From SFHK01 sp045538305 (GTDB taxonomy: Bacteria; Bacillota; Clostridia; Christensenellales; Aristaeellaceae), in the NCBI GenBank assembly GCA_045538305.1, contig JAZSRC010000084.1, positions 10,524 through 74,523 on the forward strand: 64,000 nucleotides of DNA. Reading direction: 5' to 3'. Under the pieces are notes generated by a model. It was not told the DNA's origin. It was given only the letters and a program-made list of their open reading frames with translations, and ran no database searches. Positions 17,417 to 26,519 of this stretch are shown here, piece after piece. A program made the position numbers and the translations under genes. Positions within the stretch are counted from its first letter, which is position 1, and every line of letters begins with the position of its first letter.

Positions 17417-18586
17417 ATGAGCGAGATTATTCAGAACGATCAAACCTATATAGCGGGCACATACGCCCGTTATCCGGTTGCGCTGACTAAGGGGATGGGC
17501 GCAAGGGCTTATGATGAAAATGGAAAAGAATACATTGACCTTGGAAGCGGAATCGCTGTAAACACATTCGGATACGGCGACGAGGAATGGAAAAAGGCTG
17601 TTACCGATCAGATGGACGCCATTACCCATGCTTCCAATCTGTATTACACCGATCCCTGCGCAAGGCTTGCAAAGATGCTTTCGGAAAGAACGGGGCTTAA
17701 AAAGGTGTTTTTCGGGAACTCGGGCGCGGAGGCCAATGAATGCGCGGTGAAAACGGCCAGAAAGTGGGCGTTTGAAAAGTGGGGAAACGACAGCCACGCC
17801 AATGTGATTACGTTGGTCAATTCCTTTCACGGACGCACCATCGCCATGCTGTCCGCCACCGGGCAGGATCATTTTCATCGCTTTTTCGGGCCGTTTCCGG
17901 GCGGATTTCTGTACGCCGAAGCCAATAATCTTGAAAGCGTGAAAGCGCTTGCGGACAGCAATCCCTGCTGCGCCGTGATGCTTGAAATCATTCAGGGCGA
18001 GGGCGGCGTGCTTCCTTTGAATGCAGGCTTTTTAAAGGGCGTTCAGGAATTGTGCCGCAAAAAGGATATGCTTTTCATGGTTGATGAGGTGCAAACCGGA
18101 AACGGGCGCACGGGCGAACTTTTTGCATACATGAATTACGGCCTTCAGCCGGATGTTGTATCGACCGCCAAGGGACTTGGCGGCGGGCTTCCCATCGGCG
18201 CATGCATGATCGGCGATCGGGCAAAGGATGCATTGAAAGCCGGCGATCACGGTTCCACCTTCGGCGGAAACCCGATTGCCTGCGCCGGCGCCGTCAGCAT
18301 TCTTTCCCGGATTACGGACGAAGTGCTTACGGGCGTTAAGGAGAGAAGCAGCTACATTATATCGGCGCTAAACGGTAATAAAAACATAAAGAGCATTTCG
18401 GGAATCGGCCTAATGCTTGGCGTCGAGGTTGCGGGCGACGCAAGGGAGATTGTCACCCGCTGTGCGCAAAGGGGCGTTCTGGCTCTGACAGCCAAGAAGA
18501 AAATCCGCCTGCTGCCGCCGCTTACCATTGATTGGGATGACCTGAAAAAGGCGATTGCCATACTTGGGGAGGAAATTGAGAAATGA
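17417..18586 (+). CDS. argD: Acetylornithine aminotransferase
   Basis: 389 residues from the second of two adjacent ATGs, placed 6 bases after GAGG. A PLP-dependent class-III aminotransferase that makes N-acetylornithine in arginine synthesis. Seen: FFGNSGAEANE (about 95-105), the NSFHGRT segment, MVDEVQTGNGRTG near 220-232, and the PLP-binding lysine at about residue 252 in TAKGLGGG. Its last bases overlap the start of argF (ATGA), so the two are translationally coupled. The other arginine genes are not in the window. Confidence 0.92.
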   Translation: MSEIIQNDQTYIAGTYARYPVALTKGMGARAYDENGKEYIDLGSGIAVNTFGYGDEEWKKAVTDQMDAITHASNLYYTDPCARLAKMLSERTGLKKVFFGNSGAEANECAVKTARKWAFEKWGNDSHANVITLVNSFHGRTIAMLSATGQDHFHRFFGPFPGGFLYAEANNLESVKALADSNPCCAVMLEIIQGEGGVLPLNAGFLKGVQELCRKKDMLFMVDEVQTGNGRTGELFAYMNYGLQPDVVSTAKGLGGGLPIGACMIGDRAKDALKAGDHGSTFGGNPIACAGAVSILSRITDEVLTGVKERSSYIISALNGNKNIKSISGIGLMLGVEVAGDAREIVTRCAQRGVLALTAKKKIRLLPPLTIDWDDLKKAIAILGEEIEK

Positions 18587-19488
18587 AGCATCTTCTGAAA
18601 ATGAGCGATATGACCCGCGAGGATATTGATAATGTGCTGGATTTGGCGGCTCAATTGAAGGCGGAGCGTAAAAACGGTATTGAGCATAAGCATCTGAAGG
18701 GCAAAAAGCTGGGAATGATCTTTCAGAAAAGTTCTACCCGTACCCGCGTTTCGTTTGAGGTCGGTATGTATGAATTGGGCGGACATGCGCTGATGCTCAG
18801 CGGAAGCGAGCTGCAGCTGGGACGCGGCGAACCGATCAAGGATACCGCGAGGGTTTTGTCCAGATATCTGGACGGCATCATGATCCGCACCTTCCGTCAG
18901 CAGGATGTGGAGGATCTCGCAAAATACGGCTCGATTCCCGTTATCAATGGCTTGACCGACTATGCGCATCCCTGCCAGGTGCTTGCCGATCTTCTTACGA
19001 TCCGTGAGAAAAAAGGAACGCTGGACGGATTGAAAATGGCCTTTATCGGCGACGGTTTCAATATGGCCAATTCACTGATTGTCGGCGGCGTGAAGACCGG
19101 TATGAACGTAGCCATTGCCTGTCCCGAAGGTTATGATCCGGACACGGATATTGTAAAATGGGCGAATGACAGCGGCAAATTCATGCTGACCCGAAACGTA
19201 TTTGAGGCCTGCGAGGGAGCGGACGTTGTGTTCACGGACGTATGGTCGTCTATGGGACAGGAGGAGGAAGCGCTCAAGCGCCGCCAGGCTTTTGAAGGCG
19301 TATATCAGGTAAACGAGAAGCTGATGAAGTGTACGAATGACGGCTGCATGGTGCAGCACTGCCTGCCCGCGCACCGGGGTGAGGAGATAACGGAGGACGT
19401 ATTCGAAGCGCACGCGGACGAAATCTTTGAGGAAGCCGAAACCCGCCTGCATGCCCAGAAGGCGCTGATGGTTATGCTGATGAAATAA
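18583..19488 (+). CDS. argF: Ornithine carbamoyltransferase
   Basis: 301 residues. Transfers the carbamoyl group to ornithine to make citrulline. Seen: the carbamoyl-phosphate motif KSSTRTRVSFE (about 49-59), MIRTFRQ, HPCQVLADLLT (about 128-138), and the ornithine-site HCLPAHRGEEI near 262-272. No knotted-family (AOTCase) features were noted, so it is ordinary OTCase. It follows argD with a 4-base overlap and ends at a strong hairpin. The biosynthetic role is inferred from the argD linkage; a catabolic (arcB) role is less likely. Confidence 0.93.
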   Translation: MKHLLKMSDMTREDIDNVLDLAAQLKAERKNGIEHKHLKGKKLGMIFQKSSTRTRVSFEVGMYELGGHALMLSGSELQLGRGEPIKDTARVLSRYLDGIMIRTFRQQDVEDLAKYGSIPVINGLTDYAHPCQVLADLLTIREKKGTLDGLKMAFIGDGFNMANSLIVGGVKTGMNVAIACPEGYDPDTDIVKWANDSGKFMLTRNVFEACEGADVVFTDVWSSMGQEEEALKRRQAFEGVYQVNEKLMKCTNDGCMVQHCLPAHRGEEITEDVFEAHADEIFEEAETRLHAQKALMVMLMK

Positions 19489-19521
19489 TGGAAGGAACGG
19501 CAGGCGAAAGCCGCGTTTCAA

Positions 19522-19555
19522 CAAAACGGCTGTTGCAGTTGCAACAGCCGTTTTG
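19522..19555 (+). terminator. Near-perfect palindrome terminating argF
   Basis: A stem of about 15 bp (CAAAACGGCTGTTGC and its complement), with a tiny loop and a short TTTT in the right arm. Probably a terminator; symmetry means it could act in both directions. Confidence 0.75.
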
Positions 19556-19570
19556 CTGAAAAACAAGTTC

Positions 19571-19599
19571 TTGCCGTATGGCATTTCCGGGTATATAAT
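19571..19599 (+). promoter_or_regulatory. Promoter of the YesN-type regulator
   Basis: TTGCCG and a perfect TATAAT separated by 17 bases, ending 49 bases before the regulator start. Confidence 0.75.
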
Positions 19600-19648
19600 G
19601 AATGCATAAGGATTATGTACGTATCGGTAAAATGCCGGAGGGATGCGG

Positions 19649-21232
19649 GTGTATCAGATATTTGTGGTTGAAGACGAACTGCTCATTCGCCAGAACATTC
19701 GGAATATTATTGAAAATATGCCCGGTCCGTATTCGTTTTGCGGCGAGGCTTCCGATGGCGAAATGGCGCTTGCAATTATGCAGGATGTGATGCCGGACAT
19801 CGTACTGACGGACATTCGCATGCCGTTTCTGGACGGATTTGAACTGATCAGGCACGCAAAGGCCATGATGCCTTGGCTGAAAATTGTAATTATCAGTGGC
19901 TACGGCGATTTTGAAAGCGCGCAAAAGGCGATTGCGCTGGGCGTGGATCAGTACCTTTTAAAGCCGATCCGCGCAGCGGAGCTTATGCAGGTTGTCGAAA
20001 AGCTGGCAAGGGAAATTGAGGAAGAAAAGGCGCAGAGCGAAATCAGACAGGGGTACGATGATAACGAGGTGCAATACGCCCTGCGTCTTAGTTTTATGCA
20101 GAAGCTTTTGTTCGGGGGCCTTAATACAGCTATGCTCCTTGAAAAAGCCAGAGCACTCAAGCTGGATATTGTCAGCCCCTGTTATCAACCGGTCTTATTC
20201 AGCTTTGCCAAGGAAGAAGCGGAGAGGAAATTCTCGCAGATACCGATTGTGAACCTGCTTGAGCAGATGAAGCTGCCGCTGTACTATTTCAGCGAATACC
20301 GGATGCTCGTCGTAGTTTGTCCGGGACAGGATTCTGAAACGGTGGGCGAGTTTGTTTACCGGCTGATAGCGATTATGCGCCATGAATTGCGGGAAATGTG
20401 CCCGGTAATTACCTGCGTCGTCGGCGAAAGTGTTCAGCGGCTCAGTATGGTGTCGCAGGCGTATAAAACGGCGGCCGATCTTATGAGAAAGGCGGAAAGC
20501 GTAGCGGTGGGTCTGGTTGCAGATGTAAACGATACAAAGCAGCTGGCGCTTAACGCGGTTGCGCTGGGCGATCCCTTTGGCGAAGAGTTCAGAAATCGTT
20601 TGAAGTATGCCTCGGTTCAGGAGGTACCTCAAATGGTGGACGAGGTATTGAACAGCCCGGAGGGCAATAAGTTTGGAAGCGTACTCATGCGCTATTATAC
20701 GCTGATAGAAATCTTCAAAATGACGGTTGTGCAGATGGAAAGAAGCATACCCAAGTGCGATCTGGAGGATATTGCGCTGAAACTCAGCAGTCAGTACGAT
20801 ATATTCGCCGCCGCTGAGAAAAAGAATACATTCCGGGATATGGCTGTAAGCCTGCTGAAGCAGTCGGTGATGATGAAGAATGAGGAACTGACGGGCGCAA
20901 AAAACAGCCCTGTGATTGCAAGGGCGCTGGAATATGTATCGAAAAACTTCGCGGATCCGAATCTATCGCTGATCAGCGCAGCCAGACATGTCGGGCTCAG
21001 CGCCGCACACTTTTCCACTGTGTTTTCTCAGGCGGTCGGGCGATCGTTTATCAATTACCTGACCTGTCTTAGAATCGAACGCGCGAAGGAACTATTAAGA
21101 AACACGAGTATGAAGCTTTCCACTATCGCCATGGAAATTGGATATAATGAGCCGAATTACTTCAGTCACGTATTCAGGAAAATGGAAAACATGACGCCGA
21201 AGGAATACCGGCAGGCGCACAGCGGTCAGTAA
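19649..21232 (+). CDS. Two-component response regulator with AraC-type output (YesN-like)
   Basis: 527 residues from a GTG at 19649, which lies 6-7 bases after GGAGG; an ATG at 19643 is too close to the ribosome binding site. Order: receiver domain (1-120) with acidic pair VVEDE, phosphoacceptor Asp55 in LTDIRMP, and Lys in YLLKP; a long middle region of no recognised domain; and a C-terminal double helix-turn-helix of the AraC family (about 425-525) ending in YNEPNYFSHVFRKMENMTPKEYR. It probably activates the sugar transporter genes at 23913-28617, with the kinase at 22205-23665 as partner. Its stop overlaps the convergent binding-protein gene by 7 bases. Confidence 0.9.
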   Translation: MYQIFVVEDELLIRQNIRNIIENMPGPYSFCGEASDGEMALAIMQDVMPDIVLTDIRMPFLDGFELIRHAKAMMPWLKIVIISGYGDFESAQKAIALGVDQYLLKPIRAAELMQVVEKLAREIEEEKAQSEIRQGYDDNEVQYALRLSFMQKLLFGGLNTAMLLEKARALKLDIVSPCYQPVLFSFAKEEAERKFSQIPIVNLLEQMKLPLYYFSEYRMLVVVCPGQDSETVGEFVYRLIAIMRHELREMCPVITCVVGESVQRLSMVSQAYKTAADLMRKAESVAVGLVADVNDTKQLALNAVALGDPFGEEFRNRLKYASVQEVPQMVDEVLNSPEGNKFGSVLMRYYTLIEIFKMTVVQMERSIPKCDLEDIALKLSSQYDIFAAAEKKNTFRDMAVSLLKQSVMMKNEELTGAKNSPVIARALEYVSKNFADPNLSLISAARHVGLSAAHFSTVFSQAVGRSFINYLTCLRIERAKELLRNTSMKLSTIAMEIGYNEPNYFSHVFRKMENMTPKEYRQAHSGQ

Positions 21233-22203
21233 CCGCGCATTTGAATAACATCGGCATTTACGTTTGATTTGTTAAATACGCTTTCTTCAACATATGTGAA
21301 CTTTGGCGGCGTTTTTCCCTCTTCCAGCATTTCGATGATTGCGCGCACGCGCGGCCCATGCAGCGGATTACACTCCACATCAAAGCTGATGATTCCGTTT
21401 TGTACCATTTCCAGCGCCGTTCGGTTTGCGTCAAAAGAAATAATCCATACGTCCTCTCCGGGGGTAAGGCCGTATTTTTTGAGCGCGTCGATTGCGCCGT
21501 ACGCCATATTGTCATTTTCCGAAAACAGAACATCGAAGGTATTTCCGCTGGCCAGGAACGCTTCTGTAAGCTCCTGGCCTTTTGCCTGCGTAAAATCGCC
21601 GGAATCTCGGAATGCAAGCGTCCATTCCGGATGATTCTTTAAGCCTTCATCAAGGCCTGCGGTTCTTCCAAGCTGAGCGGAGGAGCCAATATTTCCCTGC
21701 AGATGGACGATCTGAAGCGGTTTCCCGACAAAATTGTCTTCCATCCAGCGTACGGCCTCGTCGCCTTCCCGCCGGAAATCGGAGCCGACCCAGCAGGTAA
21801 AGAGGCTTTCGTCCTTTACGTCGATCATGCGGTCGACAATGATAACGGGAATGGAGGCAACCCTGGCTTCCTGAAGCACGGTATCAAAGCCCTGTTCGGT
21901 TGTTGGTGCGAGGACAATGTAATCCACGCCCTGATGGATAAAATTGCGTATGGCGGTGATTTGCTTATCCTGCTTTTGCTGGGCATCGTCAATGATCAGG
22001 CGATAGCCGTTCGCTTCGGAAAATGCGTTCTGCATGCTTTTTGTATTTGCATTCCGCCAGTCGCTTTCAGCGCCTACCTGTGAAAAGCCTACAACGATGA
22101 AATCTTCAAATTCGGCTGCTTCATCTTCAGGCTTTATGCCGCAAGCAGACAGCGCAGATGCGAGGGTCAGTATAAGAATCAAAAGCAGAGCCCTTTTCTT
22201 CAT
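21226..22203 (-). CDS. Lipoprotein sugar-binding protein paired with the sensor kinase (YtfQ/XylFII-like)
   Basis: 325 residues. A lipoprotein signal with the lipobox Cys at residue 21 (ALSAC) is followed by a periplasmic-binding-protein type 1 sugar domain (about 38-310), with IIVDRMID near 124 and LQGNIGSSAQLGR. It is the second gene after the kinase, 1 base downstream of its stop, while the transporter genes lie in the other direction with their own binding protein. Known parallel: in Clostridium beijerinckii a xylose-binding lipoprotein (XylFII) presents sugar to a LytS kinase that drives a YesN regulator. I infer the same sensing role here. The sugar is unknown; closest family members bind galactofuranose or related sugars. 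Confidence 0.85.
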   Translation of the reverse strand: MKKRALLLILILTLASALSACGIKPEDEAAEFEDFIVVGFSQVGAESDWRNANTKSMQNAFSEANGYRLIIDDAQQKQDKQITAIRNFIHQGVDYIVLAPTTEQGFDTVLQEARVASIPVIIVDRMIDVKDESLFTCWVGSDFRREGDEAVRWMEDNFVGKPLQIVHLQGNIGSSAQLGRTAGLDEGLKNHPEWTLAFRDSGDFTQAKGQELTEAFLASGNTFDVLFSENDNMAYGAIDALKKYGLTPGEDVWIISFDANRTALEMVQNGIISFDVECNPLHGPRVRAIIEMLEEGKTPPKFTYVEESVFNKSNVNADVIQMRGY

Positions 22204-22204
22204 A

Positions 22205-23665
22205 TCATTGCTCCTTTCCGGGAATGGTCCTTGTTTTAGGAAGATGAACGGTTACGCATGTACCCTTTCCCGGTTCGCTTTCAAAGGACAGACCGTAGGC
22301 TTCGCCGCAGTACAGGCGAATGCGTTTATGAACGTTTAAAAGTCCAAGCCCGGTATGCTTGTCCTCGTATAAACCGGCTTTCAGCGTGTTTACCTGCTCA
22401 CTGGACATGCCCGCTCCGTTGTCCGTTACCTTTAGTATCAAATCCGTGCCCTTTTCTTCACCGGTCACCCATATTTTTCCCATACCGCGCCGGTTCTTAA
22501 TGCCGTGATACAGTGCGTTTTCGACCAGGGGTTGCAATATCAGCTTGGGCACTATGCAGTTCATCAGATGCTCGGGAACGTCGATCTCGTAGCGGAGTAT
22601 ATCGCTGTAGCGGATCTGTTGAATTTCCAGATAGCTTTTTACCTGCGCGCATTCCGCAAGCAGGGTAATTGCATCTTCACCTTTGTTGAGGGAATTGCGG
22701 AAGAAGGTGGACAGACTGGTTACCATGGTTACCACTTCCTCCTCGCGCTGGTTTTCGGCGAGTATGACGATGGAATCCAGCGTGTTATACAAAAAGTGGG
22801 GATTGATCTGTGCCTGTAGCAGTTCCAACTCCGCGCGGTGCAGCGATTTCTGATCCTCCATCTGCCGGTTCATCAGCGTTTCCACATGCCGGGCCATTTC
22901 GTTAAAACCGCTGTCCAGGGTTCTGAATTCGGAGATATGCGTTTCAACCGGGGTTCTGGAAAAGTCGCCTTCTCCGAAGGCGCGCGCTTTTCCGGACAGC
23001 TGACGGATAGGTTCCGTGATGCGCCTTGCAATGTTAATGGTGTACAGAATCATGAGACATGTAATGAGAATGATGCCTACGGTAACGGAGACCGTTACAA
23101 ACATGACCTGTTTTGAAATATATCCCTGAAGCCTTGCAAGCTCTCGAACCTCGTCGTCAATAAAGTCATGCATATAGGTTTCAATCAGCTTTGTCAGGCC
23201 GGTTTCACCGCGTATGTTCCTTTCCAGCAGCATCATTCGCGTATCGTAGGATTCTTCCAGAGCAATTTCCAACATGTATTTTTCGAGATTTTCACACATA
23301 TCGAGCATGCTTTGTATGCGCCAGCGATTGTCGCGAAGGGTGGTTGTGTTTTCAAGACGCTTGAGCACCTGTACGGCGTCGGAAAGAACCTCCAAAGGCA
23401 GCTCCTCTGCGGAGTTTTCGTTTCTCGGGCGGATTACATGGTTGTACATACCGGAATCCAGCATCTCTTTGAATTCCTTATTGAAATCCGCCGCCGTATT
23501 GGCGCTTTGCAAAACGGCTGTATATTGCTTATTGATGGACAGCAGCATGATCACAAGTATCAGGACGATGCCTACCATTACCGGAAGCACCGTCAGCAGG
23601 AGCCTTGCAATCTGCTGGCGGATGCTTACAATTCGCTTATTATGCAGGCTTTTATCTGCCATCAT
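22205..23665 (-). CDS. Sensor histidine kinase, YesM/LytS type
   Basis: 486 residues from an ATG at 23665, 8 bases after GAGGGG. Order: membrane segment (about 22-44), extracellular helical domain (about 45-185), second membrane segment (about 185-207), HAMP linker (about 207-260), the HisKA_7TM-type phosphoacceptor region with QINPHFLYNTLDS, and a C-terminal ATPase domain with VTDNGAGM (N/G box) and GLGLLNVHKR. Known: YesM-type kinases control carbohydrate uptake genes with AraC-type regulators. Its partner is the YesN-type regulator at 19649 and the lipoprotein at 21226, which overlaps its 3' end. Confidence 0.92.
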   Translation of the reverse strand: MMADKSLHNKRIVSIRQQIARLLLTVLPVMVGIVLILVIMLLSINKQYTAVLQSANTAADFNKEFKEMLDSGMYNHVIRPRNENSAEELPLEVLSDAVQVLKRLENTTTLRDNRWRIQSMLDMCENLEKYMLEIALEESYDTRMMLLERNIRGETGLTKLIETYMHDFIDDEVRELARLQGYISKQVMFVTVSVTVGIILITCLMILYTINIARRITEPIRQLSGKARAFGEGDFSRTPVETHISEFRTLDSGFNEMARHVETLMNRQMEDQKSLHRAELELLQAQINPHFLYNTLDSIVILAENQREEEVVTMVTSLSTFFRNSLNKGEDAITLLAECAQVKSYLEIQQIRYSDILRYEIDVPEHLMNCIVPKLILQPLVENALYHGIKNRRGMGKIWVTGEEKGTDLILKVTDNGAGMSSEQVNTLKAGLYEDKHTGLGLLNVHKRIRLYCGEAYGLSFESEPGKGTCVTVHLPKTRTIPGKEQ

Positions 23666-23683
23666 GCTCTTCACCCCTCAAAA

Positions 23684-23712
23684 ATTATAGCATGTGTGAC
23701 ACGAGTTTTCCA
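23684..23712 (-). promoter_or_regulatory. Candidate kinase promoter
   Basis: Minus strand TGGAAA and a perfect TATAAT with a 17-base spacer, 18 bases before the kinase start. The -35 match is weak. Confidence 0.45.
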
Positions 23713-23743
23713 CTTAATTTACCTGATCGAAAGAAAACCGAAT

Positions 23744-23773
23744 AAAAGTATCAGGAATCGAAAAAAAGTATCA
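23744..23773 (+). promoter_or_regulatory. Direct repeat, candidate binding site for the YesN-type regulator
   Basis: AAAAGTATCA occurs at 23744-23753 and again at 23764-23773, exactly 20 bases apart (two helical turns), in the divergent region between kinase and transporter. AraC-type regulators commonly bind paired direct repeats at this spacing. Assignment to this regulator is inference. Confidence 0.6.
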
Positions 23774-23830
23774 TTACGGAAAACGCGAAAAAAACACGTC
23801 CAAAATACTTGCTATAAACGGAAAAAGAAT

Positions 23831-23858
23831 TTGAATGCTGTGTTAAGAAATTTACTAT
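23831..23858 (+). promoter_or_regulatory. Candidate transporter-operon promoter
   Basis: TTGAAT and TACTAT with a 16-base spacer, about 55 bases before the binding-protein gene. An alternative -10 (TATAAA, 23813-23818) without a clear -35 would fit an activator-dependent promoter. A small hairpin GTCCG/CGGAC at 23875-23890 precedes the AGGAGG. Confidence 0.45.
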
Positions 23859-23912
23859 ACAATAAAATCAGAAAGTCCGTATAAGCGGACGAAAAAACAG
23901 GAGGTAGAAACC

Positions 23913-24869
23913 ATGAAAAAGGCAACCCGTCTGTTGGTAAGCGTAATGCTGGTACTGGCAATGCTCGTGAGCGCAACCGCGCTGGCTGAGATCACCGTAG
24001 GCATTGTAAACAATCCCCCGTCCGAGTCCGGTTACCGCGAGGCAAACGTGAAGGATTTCGAGCAGGTATTCACTGCTGAGAACGGCTATGTAGCCAAGTC
24101 CTTCTACAGCCTGAAGAACGATGAGCAGCTCACCGCCGCTCAGCAGTTCATCACCGACGGCGTAGATTATCTGCTGATCTCCGCTGCCGAGACCACCGGC
24201 TGGGACAATGTTCTGGCTTCCGCTCAGGAAAACGGCATCCGCGTATTCCTGTTCGACCGTATGATCGATTGCGACGAGAGCCTGTACGAGGCCGCAGTTG
24301 TTTCCGACATGGCAAATCAGGGCAAGCTGGCCGTAGAATGGCTGCTCGCTCAGAACCTTGAAGCGTACAATGTTATCCACATTCAGGGCGCAATGGGCTC
24401 TGACGCGCAGATCGGCCGTACCGGCGCGCTCGACGAGCAGGTTGCTCTTGGCGTCATGAAGCTGGTTGTACAGCAGACCGCTACCTGGGATGAAACCGAA
24501 GCCAAGAAGATTGTTGAATCCGTCATCAACTCCGGCGAAGACTTCAACGTAATCTATGCTGAGAACGACGGTATGGCCCGCGGCGCTGTTGCTGCTCTGG
24601 ACGAAGCCGGCATTACCCACGGCGTAGGTGGCAAGGTTGTTGTAATCGGCTTTGACTGCAACCGTTGGGCACTTCGCGAAGTACTCGCCGGAAACTGGAA
24701 CTATGACGGCCAGTGCAGCCCCTTCCAGGCGGCCGTTATCAGCGACATGATCAAGCTCATCGAAGAGGGCGGCGCTATCGAGCAGAAGATCGTCATCTCC
24801 GAGGAGAGAGGCTTTGACGCAGCCACCATTACCGAGGAAGAAATCGCACTTTACGGCCTCGGCGAATAA
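23913..24869 (+). CDS. Sugar ABC transporter substrate-binding protein (YtfQ-like), no lipobox
   Basis: 318 residues. A signal peptide (about 1-25, ending SATALA) directs it outside, but there is no Cys at the cleavage site, so it is not lipid-anchored as normally expected in Gram-positive transporters. The mature part is a type-1 periplasmic sugar-binding fold with VFLFDRMIDCD, HIQGAMGSDAQIGR and GFDCNRW, and is a paralogue of the lipoprotein at 21226. Codon use is strongly biased toward C-ending codons, suggesting very high expression. AGGAGG lies 8 bases before the ATG. It is the first gene of the transporter operon. The likely ligand is galactofuranose or another sugar; not certain. Confidence 0.9.
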   Translation: MKKATRLLVSVMLVLAMLVSATALAEITVGIVNNPPSESGYREANVKDFEQVFTAENGYVAKSFYSLKNDEQLTAAQQFITDGVDYLLISAAETTGWDNVLASAQENGIRVFLFDRMIDCDESLYEAAVVSDMANQGKLAVEWLLAQNLEAYNVIHIQGAMGSDAQIGRTGALDEQVALGVMKLVVQQTATWDETEAKKIVESVINSGEDFNVIYAENDGMARGAVAALDEAGITHGVGGKVVVIGFDCNRWALREVLAGNWNYDGQCSPFQAAVISDMIKLIEEGGAIEQKIVISEERGFDAATITEEEIALYGLGE

Positions 24870-24899
24870 TCTGTAATACTGAACCGTTTTGAGTAATCT

Positions 24900-24944
24900 G
24901 CGCGGTGCGGTCTGCCGGGAATCATTCGGGCGGCCGTACCGCGC
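24900..24944 (+). promoter_or_regulatory. Intercistronic hairpin after the binding-protein gene
   Basis: GCGCGGT (24900-24906) pairs with ACCGCGC (24938-24944), with further CGG/CCG pairing inside. No T-run follows, so it is more likely an mRNA stabiliser or partial terminator that keeps the binding protein in excess over the membrane genes. Confidence 0.6.
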
Positions 24945-25007
24945 GCTTCGCGTACATTGGGGGAGAGAGAACTTCTCTCGTGTTTGGCAATGAAGGAGGA
25001 GACGTAT

Positions 25008-26519
25008 ATGCAAAACGAAGTCGTTTTGTCTATGCGCGGTATTGGAAAGGTATTTCCGGGCGTAAAGGCCCTGGATCATGTGGATTTCACACTCAGAAAG
25101 GGTGAAATTCATGCGCTGATGGGCGAAAACGGTGCGGGAAAATCCACGCTGATTAAGGTCCTTACCGGCGTATATGCCAAAGATAGCGGGAAAATATTTA
25201 TCGGCGACCAGAAGACGGATGTTTCCATCCGTTCGCCGCAGGATGCGCAGGCGCTGGGCATCAGTACGGTATATCAGGAGATTACGCTCTGCCCGAACCT
25301 TACGGTGGCAGAGAATATGTTTATCGGGCGCGACGACAGCATACTGGTGCCGTGGAAGAAGCGGGTTTTGCGCACGGGCGAAATTCTGAAAAGCCTTGGC
25401 ATACCGGCACGTCCGAAACAGCAGCTGGGTTCATGCTCTTTGGCGGTTCAGCAAATGGTCGCCATTGCCCGTGCAGTGGATATGAAATGTAAAGTGCTCA
25501 TACTGGATGAGCCTACGTCCTCGTTGGACGATAAAGAAGTTGCCATGCTCTTTTCCCTGATGCGCGATTTGAAAAACAGGGGCGTCGGCATCATTTTCGT
25601 TACGCATTTTCTGGAGCAGGTATACGAGGTCAGCGACCGAATCACGGTTCTGAGAAACGGCGAGCTTGTCGGAGAATATGAAGCGTCTAAGCTTCCGCAG
25701 GTAGAGCTGGTTGCCAAAATGATGGGCAGGGAGCTTGAAAACCTGTCCGGCATAGCCGCTCGGAATCAGGTGCAGGAATCGGATAAAATTGTATATGAGG
25801 CAAATAAGCTTTCTGCCGCCTCCGGAATTCGTCCTTTCGATTTCAGTATCCGCAAGGGAGAAGTAAACGGATTTACCGGTCTTCTCGGCTCCGGGCGCAG
25901 CGAGAGTGTGCGCGCAATATTCGGCGCCGATCGCGTGACCGGTGGAAAAGTGCGAATGAGCGGCAAAAATGTTGTGATTCAAAAACCGATAAGCGCTATG
26001 AAACATGGCATCGGTTATCTGCCGGAGGACCGGAAGAACGACGGCATTATACAGGATTTGTCGGTGAAGGAAAATATCATACTCGCGCTTCAGGTAATGA
26101 AGGGTTTCTTCGGGCCTCTTTCTCAGAGGGAGATGGAAAGTTTTGCGCAAAAATATGTTGAGGCGCTTTCCATTAAGACGGCGTCGCTGGATACGCCGAT
26201 CAAGTCGCTGTCCGGCGGAAATCAACAGAAGGTAATCCTTGCGCGCTGGCTGTTGACCCATCCGAAATACCTGATTCTGGACGAACCTACGCGCGGCATT
26301 GACGTGGGTACAAAGACGGAAATTCAGCATCTTGTTAATAAGCTTGCTTCAGAGGGTATGAGCATTACGTTTATTTCTTCCGAAATTGAAGAAATGCTCA
26401 GAACCTGCTCGCGTCTGATCGTTATGCGTGACAGGCGAATTGTTGGAGAACTGAGCGGCGACATGCTTACGCAGGAGAAAGTTATGCGTACGATTGCGGG
26501 AGGTGAACAGGCGCAATGA
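25008..26519 (+). CDS. Sugar ABC transporter ATP-binding protein, two ATPase domains (YtfR-like)
   Basis: 503 residues from an ATG 6 bases after AAGGAGGAG; the frame is open further upstream but has no ribosome binding site there. Two fused nucleotide-binding domains, as in RbsA/MglA/YtfR. The first (about 7-240) has Walker A GENGAGKSTL, LILDEPTSSLD and a degenerate signature SLAVQQM. The second (about 265-495) has a degenerate Walker A (GLLGSGRSE) but a complete LSGGNQQKV signature and LDEPTRGIDVG. This asymmetry is normal for the family. Overlaps the next gene by ATGA. Confidence 0.93.
   Translation: MQNEVVLSMRGIGKVFPGVKALDHVDFTLRKGEIHALMGENGAGKSTLIKVLTGVYAKDSGKIFIGDQKTDVSIRSPQDAQALGISTVYQEITLCPNLTVAENMFIGRDDSILVPWKKRVLRTGEILKSLGIPARPKQQLGSCSLAVQQMVAIARAVDMKCKVLILDEPTSSLDDKEVAMLFSLMRDLKNRGVGIIFVTHFLEQVYEVSDRITVLRNGELVGEYEASKLPQVELVAKMMGRELENLSGIAARNQVQESDKIVYEANKLSAASGIRPFDFSIRKGEVNGFTGLLGSGRSESVRAIFGADRVTGGKVRMSGKNVVIQKPISAMKHGIGYLPEDRKNDGIIQDLSVKENIILALQVMKGFFGPLSQREMESFAQKYVEALSIKTASLDTPIKSLSGGNQQKVILARWLLTHPKYLILDEPTRGIDVGTKTEIQHLVNKLASEGMSITFISSEIEEMLRTCSRLIVMRDRRIVGELSGDMLTQEKVMRTIAGGEQAQ

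Noticed and set aside
23666..23912. Riboswitch in the kinase-transporter gap
   Set aside because: The region is A-rich with two short direct repeats and one small hairpin; no conserved aptamer pattern recognised.
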